Below, one piece after another: positions 8,446-17,400 of a DNA stretch of 24,653 nt. Origin of the DNA: JADKIH01 sp031411835 (GTDB taxonomy: Bacteria; Bacteroidota; Bacteroidia; AKYH767-A; 2013-40CM-41-45); contig JANOBV010000425.1 in assembly GCA_031411835.1 (NCBI GenBank), forward strand, positions 1 through 24,653, written 5' to 3'. Position 1 is the first letter of the stretch; each line of letters begins with the position of its first letter. The translations under genes and the position numbers were made by a program. Under the pieces are notes generated by a model that saw only the letters and a list, made by a program, of their open reading frames with translations, was not told the origin of the DNA and ran no database searches.

Positions 8446-9911
8446 TGCCTAACCAGCTTCTTCGTTATTACTTTTTTTGCCGTCCGCATTTGCAAATAAT
8501 AAATTCCCGAAACAAAACCCGTCATATTCACTTGCAAGTATTTCCCATCATTTATCGAAATAAATTGCGTTGCCTCTATTTGTCCAAGTGAATTGACAAT
8601 CCCTATTTCAATTACGGGTTCAGTTGACGATTGATTCACAAAGACAAAATCCTGCACAGGATTCGGGAATACAGTGAAGGCTTCAATTGGAGATTTGATA
8701 TCCGAAATACCAGTCGCTAAACTATCACATACCGTTCCACCTTCGGCACCAAGAAAATAATTTGGGTAGTTGGGTATAGTAAATGCATTCCATCGTGGTA
8801 GTGGCAACCCTCTTTGAACAAAATCACATGCAAGGCCTGCACTATCCGGTGAGTTAATCACATGAAAATATTTTGAACCGTTTCCAGTATTAATGTAAAT
8901 TTTCCCATCAGGTGCTAAAGAGGATAAATAGAAATTTTGATAAAACCCTTGTTCGCGGTATCCGTCATAAACACCAACAATTACTTTAGAGCTATCAATT
9001 GAAGTTGCATTCATGTCATATTGGTATATATAGTTTTCACTTGAAACATATAAAAATCTCCCTGAACTCGAAAATGCAATACCTCCTGCAAAAGCGGAAT
9101 CATTAATATCAACGTGAACAAAATTTGAAAATGCCCCATTGCAACGATTAAAATCTAAAATATCAAGATCGTTATTGGGTTCATAGTACGCAAATTTATT
9201 TCCTTGTTGTGAAAATATCATTTGACCAAAGGACAACCTTCTATTATTCAAAACATTTTCCACAACTGGAACAGAAATCCCTTGTGGAGAAATTAAATAT
9301 TTATAAACCATTGAAGTATTATATTGGTGAACAAATATCCACCAATCACGCCCATTCGAGTGTTTGCATCCGGTAATTCTCCCACCAACTAAACTGTCAT
9401 TCAGTAGAACTGTATTTTTCTGAATGACAGAACCTAATCCTCCATCCAACGACATATCAATGATTGAATAATACAAATAGAGAGTTACATACGTTCCAAA
9501 TTGGTCGTCACTAGTTTCATGAAATAAATAATATTTTGTCGAGTCTCCAGGAAAAGGAATTATTAGATTAGCTTGAGGAATTGCCAAGCCCCATTGATTT
9601 CTACTTGTTGTATAAGAACTCGGATTTAATCCCGAACCATTCTGCATTGTATCATCTAATGCATTTGATATATAAATACCATTTGATATAAAAAGTAGAT
9701 TCCCGTTGTTGTCACTAATACTTCCAACAGTACAATTTATATTCATATACCTTTGTGTAATTGAAAGCAAGGCAGAATCATTCGAGAAGTTAATGTCCAC
9801 TCCCCCAAAATCAGGCTGGCAACATGAATAGCCCATCACCCAAAGATTGGACAAACCCTGTCCAGAAATTTCACCATAGAAGATGAGAAAAAAGAATATT
9901 ATTTTCTTCAT
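8442..9911 (-). CDS. Secreted T9SS type A protein, array copy 4
   Basis: A 489-aa paralogue with the common leader (residues 1-17), a body at 22-395 and a sorting tail at 412-489. It is the most divergent in the body: GYSCCQPDFGGVDINF instead of GYSCCAGNFGGTDL, SVPVVENVLNNRRLSFG instead of the TMQDLFTPRD pattern, and CNGAFSNF instead of CTGDF. It carries the NCTVGS/SRNQWG version of the variable segments with Cys60, but residue 134 is Ser, so the Cys60/Cys134 pair seen in copies 2 and 5 is not complete. It has INTG near residue 342, like copy 3. The C-terminal body is nearly the same as in copy 3. Function unknown; the long uninterrupted frame and conserved sorting tail suggest it is expressed. 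Confidence 0.88.
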   Translation of the reverse strand: MKKIIFFFLIFYGEISGQGLSNLWVMGYSCCQPDFGGVDINFSNDSALLSITQRYMNINCTVGSISDNNGNLLFISNGIYISNALDDTMQNGSGLNPSSYTTSRNQWGLAIPQANLIIPFPGDSTKYYLFHETSDDQFGTYVTLYLYYSIIDMSLDGGLGSVIQKNTVLLNDSLVGGRITGCKHSNGRDWWIFVHQYNTSMVYKYLISPQGISVPVVENVLNNRRLSFGQMIFSQQGNKFAYYEPNNDLDILDFNRCNGAFSNFVHVDINDSAFAGGIAFSSSGRFLYVSSENYIYQYDMNATSIDSSKVIVGVYDGYREQGFYQNFYLSSLAPDGKIYINTGNGSKYFHVINSPDSAGLACDFVQRGLPLPRWNAFTIPNYPNYFLGAEGGTVCDSLATGISDIKSPIEAFTVFPNPVQDFVFVNQSSTEPVIEIGIVNSLGQIEATQFISINDGKYLQVNMTGFVSGIYYLQMRTAKKVITKKLVRQ

Positions 9912-9963
9912 CTATTTATTTTGTCGAAATAATTTCAAAATAGCTCCTCACATTCGAATCATT
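9912..9963 (-). repeat. Spacer repeat D: fossil tail of the large gene
   Basis: On the minus strand it reads NDSNVRSYFEIISTK followed by TAA, then 4 bases, then the ATG of copy 4. Length, stop codon and stop-to-start distance are exactly those at the end of the large gene (11480-11429). This is the best preserved of the four. Confidence 0.88.
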
Positions 9964-11428
9964 GCTTAACCATTTTCTTCGTAATTATGTTTTTTGCCGT
10001 CCGCATTTGCAAATAATAAATTCCCGAAGCAAAACCTGCCATATTCACTTGCAAATACTGCCCGCCATTTATCGAAGTGTATTGCAAGCCCTCAATTTGC
10101 CCTATAGAATTCACAACACTTATCTCAACTATCGGTTCTTTCGACGACTGATTCACAAAAACTAAATCCTGAACTGGATTCGGAAAAACTGTGAATGCTT
10201 CAATTGGAGTTTTGATATCTGAAATGCCAGTCGGTAAACTATCGCACAATGTGCCGCCCTCAGCCCCAAGAAAATAATTAGGATAGTTTGGTATTGTGAA
10301 AGCATTCCATCGTGGTAGTGGTAATCCTCTTTGTACAAAATCACATGAAAGACCTACACTATCCGGTAAATTTATTACATGAAAATACTTAGATCCATTT
10401 CCGCAATTGATATATATCTTTCCATCAGGAGCTAAAGCAGATAAATAGAAATTTTGATATAGACCTTGATATCTATACCCATCATAAATACCAATTACAA
10501 CCTTAGAACTATCTATATTAGTAGCTAGCATATCGAATTGATAAATATAATTTTCACTTGAAATATAGAGATACCTGCCTGAGGAAGAAAATGCAGCGCC
10601 ACCGGCAACGGCAGAATCATTAATATTAATATGGACAAAATTCGAGAAATCCCCAGTACAACGATCAAAATCAAAGATATCTAAATCTCCAAACGGTTCA
10701 TAATATGCAAACTTGTCACCTAACCTTGAAAACAAAGCTTGGCCGAACCAAACATCTCGAGGCGTGAACAAATCCTGGGTTGTCGGGTTAGATATCCCTT
10801 GAGGTGAAATTAAATATTTATACACCATTGAAGAATTATACTTATGAATTACGAGCCACCAATCACGACCGTTAGCATGTTTACAAGCAGTAATTCTTCC
10901 TTCAACCAAACTATCATTCAATAGCACTGTGTTTTTCTGAACAACTGCGCCTAGTCCACCAGCGAGTGTCATGTCAATTACAGAATAATATAAAAACAGT
11001 GTTGCATAAGTTGCACCGACGTCATCACATGTTTCGTGGAAGAGATAATACTTAGTTGAGTCTTGAGGAAAAGGTATTACAAGGTTACCTTGCGGCAATG
11101 CAAGGCCGTATTGATTTCGGGAAGTAGTATATGATGCAGGGTTGATTCCCGAACCATTCTGCATAGTGTCATCTAGGGCATTAGCTATATAAATACCATT
11201 TGACACAAAAAGCAAGTTGCCATTTCTATCACTTATACTTCCAACAGTACAATTTAAGTTCATGTATCGCTGACTTAATATGACATCTGCAAATCCCGAG
11301 CTAAAATCTAAATCTGTTCCTCCAAAATTTCCAGCACAACATGAATATCCAAATACCCATCGGTTATCTATTCCTTGCCCTGAAATTTCACCATAGAAGA
11401 TGAGAAAAAAGAATATTATTTTCTTCAT
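9959..11428 (-). CDS. Secreted T9SS type A protein, array copy 5 (first after the large gene)
   Basis: A 489-aa paralogue whose ATG lies 4 bases after the TAA of the large gene, so its translation is probably coupled to that gene. Leader at residues 1-17, propeller-like body at 22-395 (WVFGYSCCAGNFGGTDLDF to GLPLPRWNAFTIPNYPNYFLG) and sorting tail at 412-489 (FPNPVQDLVFVNQ, ISVVNSIGQ, SGIYYLQM). It carries the NCTVGS/SRNQYG version of the variable segments, with both Cys60 and Cys134 as in copy 2. Differences from the others include HKYNSSMVYKY, FSRLGDKF and NLPDSVGLSC. Its position next to the large gene, at the conserved junction that all spacers copy, makes it the likely founder position of the array, though conversion prevents a firm statement. 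Confidence 0.9.
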   Translation of the reverse strand: MKKIIFFFLIFYGEISGQGIDNRWVFGYSCCAGNFGGTDLDFSSGFADVILSQRYMNLNCTVGSISDRNGNLLFVSNGIYIANALDDTMQNGSGINPASYTTSRNQYGLALPQGNLVIPFPQDSTKYYLFHETCDDVGATYATLFLYYSVIDMTLAGGLGAVVQKNTVLLNDSLVEGRITACKHANGRDWWLVIHKYNSSMVYKYLISPQGISNPTTQDLFTPRDVWFGQALFSRLGDKFAYYEPFGDLDIFDFDRCTGDFSNFVHININDSAVAGGAAFSSSGRYLYISSENYIYQFDMLATNIDSSKVVIGIYDGYRYQGLYQNFYLSALAPDGKIYINCGNGSKYFHVINLPDSVGLSCDFVQRGLPLPRWNAFTIPNYPNYFLGAEGGTLCDSLPTGISDIKTPIEAFTVFPNPVQDLVFVNQSSKEPIVEISVVNSIGQIEGLQYTSINGGQYLQVNMAGFASGIYYLQMRTAKNIITKKMVKQ

Positions 11429-11432
11429 TTAT

Positions 11433-14400
11433 TTATTTTGTCAGAATTATTTTACCATTAAATCTCACATCCGAATCGTTACACATTCTATAAAAATACA
11501 ACCCTGTTTGATATTTACTTAGATCAAATGTAGAACTAGTAGACTGTGAGTTGATTTTAGTTTGAAGAATTGCTCTTCCAATTGCATCTGTAACTATCAA
11601 AGTTGCATCATTCGGAATCGAATAAGAAATACTTATAGTACCACTTGTTGGATTTGGATATAAATTGCAATATTGATTAGCAACTTCTTTTTTTCTATAC
11701 ACAATGCCACCCTGAATACATGTGCTCGCATCATCGTAAGATATGTTAGGATTAATTCCCTTCAATATCGCTCGTGCTTTGAAAACCGCAACACCGCCTG
11801 ACAATGGACATTGTGTTGCAATACTCGTCAGTGTATATTCGAATTGCACTAAAGAATCATCTTGTGGGTTATCATAAATATATGATTCTATCCCATTGAT
11901 TTGTTCTTCGTTGATCTCGTAAATTTCTGTACCCATGATTGAGTCTGTCAATTGTCCGATCAAATCCGTTTTGTTTTTAATAGAGTTCTTTAGTTGGTCG
12001 ACATAAAAATCATTAAGCTGTATGCTCTGATCTAGTTCAACCATTAACTCATCACTGAGTTGCAATAAACTATCTTTTTCTCCCTCTTTTAAATTACCCT
12101 TTTCGATTTCTAAGTATATTTGTTTTAAAATTTCCGATTTCTCATATATGTCTATCGAATTATTTTCGATGTTCTGAACTAGTGTTGTTTGGTTTGCTAA
12201 TAGTTTAGCTCTTTCTACTCCAAGTTTAGCAACGTAGTGAATAGAAGTTGCGGCATTCAATGCATAAAAGTCCGCCAAATCAGGATAGCTGAGATATTCC
12301 GGATGTTCAATTAATTTTTGATAGACATTTACTTTTGACTGCCAATTCAATTCTTGCTGGTATTCAATGGTTTTAAATGAATCGCTAGATAATTTTAATA
12401 AGCTTGGAACAGGGTTTGGATTTGCTGTCCCAAAATTATCACAATCTGAAAAAACCAATTGTTTGTCAGGATTTAATGAATCGACAAAAAACCAAAATGA
12501 GGGAGCCCAATTTGATGGTACGCTTTGCCCGCTGCCTTGTACAATATACTGAAAATTTAATGCATTAAGTGTGTCAAGATTTAATGCACCTTTTCCCGGA
12601 TAATTAAAAGGAGAAATCCATCTATTGCCATTGTGCAATTGTTCATTTACAACTGCACTTCCGTGATAGCGAAGACCATTAAAATGAAACCCAATAAGGT
12701 TTTTTTCAATTGTTGTCTGATCAAAACCATTGTCGCAAACTCCAATCACATCAATACCTTGTGAAGTAAAATTCATTGCGTTTTGTCCAATGACATTTCC
12801 AAGACTTGAAGTATAACGAATTGCTGCTTCATCAAAATCCATTGATTGATTTGAACGTGTTCCATCAATTTCATTGCATGAAATAATAGACTGCTCTGTA
12901 TTTTCAATTGCAATGCCGACCATGTTTGTGTTCCTGTCGTTTTCTAAAGTGACAGAATTTTCAACCACATCAAAGAACTTTGAATAATTCAAATGGATTC
13001 CTGTGTGACCGTAATCTCCAAGATGGATCGTGTTAGCTGCAACTAAATGACGTCCCCCAAACTGACTAAAATTATTTCCCTGAAGATCGATTCCGGTTGT
13101 GCTTGAACTCGTTCCTGCATTCTGGAATGCAGCATGCCCACCTCTTATTTCATTACTATATACTACTAGTGAAGATGCATAGAGGTTATTCAATAAAGAA
13201 ATTCCGGTTAAGTTACATTCTATTGTATTGTATTTGACCGTCGCATCCGCTAGGTTAGATCTTTCGAGCTCGATACCTATATCGACATTTTTGAGATAAC
13301 TATTAGACACACCTATTGACATACTAAGTGCTCTAATCCCATAGATGCAATTTTCAAAATCAGCTTGCAAACTGTCGTGCTGTCCAATAAAAGTTAGAGT
13401 ATAAGCACTCAATGATCCTCTTGTATAAATTGCAGAACCCAAAAGTCGCGGCGCTTGTTGATATGCATCATATTTCAAAATGTCTTTGAAGGTACAATGG
13501 CTCACACTCAGATTAGTTCGGTATGCTAAAATCCCGACATTCATATTTCTGAAAGTATTTCCAGTATCTGGATTTATTGAAACGTTTGTAATGTTGTTCA
13601 GGAAGATTCCGGCTAAAGGATGCGAAATTGGAATCGGTGTTTGTCCTGTATATTTCGGCAAGAGAGAATCTGTTGATTCGAAAACAGTATTTGAAATGTT
13701 CAATTGAATATTCATCGGGGTATTGGCCGGCAAGGTTGAAACTGCATTTATGCTAATGTAGTTATTTTTGAAATGATTTGCAACACTTCTCATTTCAGCT
13801 TTAGGTCCTAAGTTAACCGCATATTGAGCATCTTCAATGACTGACCCTTTCATTCTGACTGACGAGTTCGCTTGAGCATTAATACCTCGCGACATGTTTC
13901 CACAACTGAACATGTGGGAATCATCTACTATAAACTGAACAAATGGCAAAACATTGATCAAAGCACCGGGAGCCATGATTAAGTTTGTACATCCTACGAA
14001 GGCGAAATTTGAGTCGACAGTAAACGTTCCAACAATCAAGATCTTGCTCAAAGTAGAAATTGTATTGGCAGAATATTGTTGAATGAACGCACTAGAGCTT
14101 GTATTATTCAACAATAAATCTCCATTGGTTAAACTGAATCCTGCAGGGATACAACATTGACCAAGAATAGGGTTCACTGTAACAGATGCGCTACTGGTAT
14201 TGCCGCTTGCGTCTGTTGCGACAACTGTATACGTTGTTGCTGCACTCGGCATTGGGTGAATAGATCTCGTCGTGTCATTTGTTCCGGTAGGAATAGATGA
14301 CCATTGATAAGACAAGCCTGTATTATTTCCAATGATTGAACTATTTATGGTTATCGTATCTCCTGCACAGTTGATCGTGCTCTGTGCAGCCATGACTTGA

Positions 14401-17400
14401 AAGCAATTCGCAATACCCATCACGCAATTGAATCCGCCACTAATCAATGCAGTATCTTGTGATGCCGAAGGTCCAAGATCGCCACAAAGATTTGTGTATT
14501 CAAAATCGATTATAAAAGGCTGAGTGGTAGTGGTGTCGAATAAACTATAGACAACATCGAATTCTAAGCTATCTCCCCTAGTGAGATTATCGTAAGCAAT
14601 GATGGGTTCGAATTCATAATGGTTACTATTCACAGCATTAGTGATCCTGATGGAATCACTTGTGACACTCCCATTGTGGTAGCGAAGAATTCGTTCACTA
14701 ATTAATTGAGTAAACGAATTCAATTTATCCAATTTAAATCGGAAGCCATTTACATTGGAACCTAAAGATTTACATTTTGTGGTGATCGTATCAATCTGGC
14801 ATGTAGTGATCGATACATTCTGTTCTATGGTTGCTGTTACTCTTGGCTCTTCAATATTCAAATTCAATGAGCCTGTATCTAATTGGCAAATAGTCCCGTT
14901 TTGAATTTGAAGATTTGTAGGATATCCGATGCAATCAAAACCAATTGTAAAAGGAATTCTTCGAAGAGAGCAATTGTTAATGTTTACATAAATGCTATCT
15001 GCAAAATTGAATAATGCTCCGTTCATGTTCCCTAGTTCGAAGAACACAATTCTCTTGCCATTAGGAAGAGTTCGGAATTGCGGTGGAGAATTAATTACAT
15101 CAATATTTGTATACGCGCTTGTGTCAGCAAAATAAATAAACAAGTTTCTAGTCAATCGGTCATTCCCATTGGGATTTGCTACTTCCAATTTCCACCCAAC
15201 TCTATTTTGGATAGCATTCACTGCAAGTGGTGTACTTACTTGAAAGTCTCTCACATAATTTGTGGTGATCGTCCGATGATCCGGATTCACTTTACTCAAA
15301 ACAGAAATTGAATTGGACGAACAGGTCGTTACTTGCAAATTTGTGGTGATCCGTGATGAATCAATTAAGGCAAAAGCACTGCTACTACAAACTGTATAGG
15401 TAAACGGAAAAGAAAGGGTTTGCTTCAAGAATTCATCACTGGAATAAAAAGCATTTGATACTACGTTGAATGGAGAACCGCAGGTGAGCGGGAAAGCAGC
15501 GTTTGTAAGTAGACTTTCGGTAGCAAGTGTATGTGTATTAGCTATGATTTGACTAAATACCAAATTAGAAGCGGTGGTTGATAGGTGTAAGCTTGGTATT
15601 CCGCACGTAGTCGTGTAATACGTCCGAACATTTGAGAGACCAGTTCCATTGCTATAGAATCGATAATTATTAATTCCAGTCGGCAGACTCACCACTATTG
15701 GAAGGAATTCGGGGATGGGTCTAAACTCTGTTCGAAATGGGTTGACCTTTTCACCGCCAATTGCAATTTCATGTTCGATAGATAACCTGCGAACACATGG
15801 CAAATTGGGATCTTCATAAACAGAAGTAAAGGATTTTGCATAAATAGAATAAAAATAATGCATGGCAGAGCGTGTTTCGCACATGTAAAGTTCATTTGGG
15901 AAAACGACACCTGTATCCTGAGCAACTGGATAGCTACGATTAGGGTGAGTAAATGCATCATAAATATGCAAGGAGTCTAAGTTTACATCTGTCAAGTACA
16001 TATTTAAACTGACCTTACTTGAAAATTGATTATCGCCAAGTCTTTTCGAATCTCTATCCATTTGAAAATTTTTGCAAACTTTCAAATTAACTTGAAGTGT
16101 AATTTCTTCATTGCTATTGTAGACGTAATTAGAAATACCAAAAATATTTCCGAGTAAGTTCGCACTGAGGTTGTAGAAGATGATGTCATATTTCGCTCCA
16201 CTTCGAATGGAATCCCTTACATCTTTTACAATTTGATTCCAAAAGCCACTGGTTTGTGTAATGGTCACACTTTGATTTCTGGCTGTTATTGTCAACTTGA
16301 ATGGATGGAGATCAAATTCAGATGAATTTGATCTTTCAATTTTTTGTTCAGCGTACAAATGAGTCAAGAAAATATTTTGAGCAGCTAGTGAAGCTAGTGA
16401 TATTATACTTGTATCATCAATTCGTACTTGCATTGTTGAAGAAAGTGTATCGCCAACCATAGAGTGATTAATATCCATGTTTGCCCGATGAAGAGCAATA
16501 TATGCAGAATCAATCCGCACCAAAGTTGAATCTGCTAATCCATTATCGTTAGCATCTATGTAACCAAAATTCGTTCTTTCCAGAATCTTTTCGTCAGGAG
16601 TAAGCACAATCGTTCCAGGCATATTACAGCCCGGGCAATGAATTTCTGAATTGCCCAAAACTTTATACATTGGAATAAAACAATGATCGTAACCTGCAAT
16701 ACGTGTTTCAATTATATAATTCGGATTATTACTTTGACCATTATTACAACAGCAACCTTTTATATTGAAATTAAAATTTCCGGTGCCCACCAAATCATAC
16801 ACTTCCTTTAAGAACGGTACCGCAGGATTAAGAAATGGAAAATTGGCACTGCTGAAAGTAATGGTATAAATATTTGACAACGAACACGAGTCAGAATGCA
16901 ATACTGAAATTTGACTGGCCACCCAAGAGTGCGTGGGACTTGTCACCGTATAATTGGTGACTAAATTATCGAGCCGCAATCCGGGTTCTGTCTTTATCTG
17001 AAATTGCAAGAACAAACTATCTACTCTTACAGTATCAGTTGCGACACTTGAGTATGATTTTGTAAAGATATTTGCGTCTTCAAAAAGATAAGCGTCATCT
17101 GGTCTTTGGTTAAATCGATAGTTATTCAGGGCTAAAGATGTAAAAGAAGAGCAAATGGAATCTTTAGGAACAGAAAATGTAATACCATTAGGAGAGAAAT
17201 CTTGCCTTAAGTAAAGCTGCTCTCGATAGGTAGCGTCATTAAGCGAGAACTGCCCTCCTGAAATAGAATTTAAATAACCGTTCGATAATGTAGTATTCGC
17301 AGGCGAATTCGACCCTAAGCTGTCTGACCTACCTTGTGCAACCACTCCCCACGTATTTAATCTTTTATCATTTTCAAAAAGATTAATAGCAGAAGTGTCT

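Larger units (their letters stand above)
3889..11432 (-). repeat. Tandem array of five 489-aa gene copies, unit about 1.52 kb
   Basis: Five head-to-tail copies have starts at 11428, 9911, 8393, 6875 and 5358, giving unit spacings of 1517, 1518, 1518 and 1517 bases. All five encode exactly 489 residues and none is broken. Four spacers of 47 or 48 bases separate them, and no terminator or promoter box was seen inside, so they are probably read as one message with the large gene upstream. Confidence 0.95.

Noticed and set aside
3889..11428. Silent cassette system or diversity-generating retroelement
   Set aside because: Each copy is a full gene with start, leader and sorting tail. There is no reverse transcriptase, no template repeat and no adenine-biased variable region, and no recombinase or inverted repeats flank the copies.
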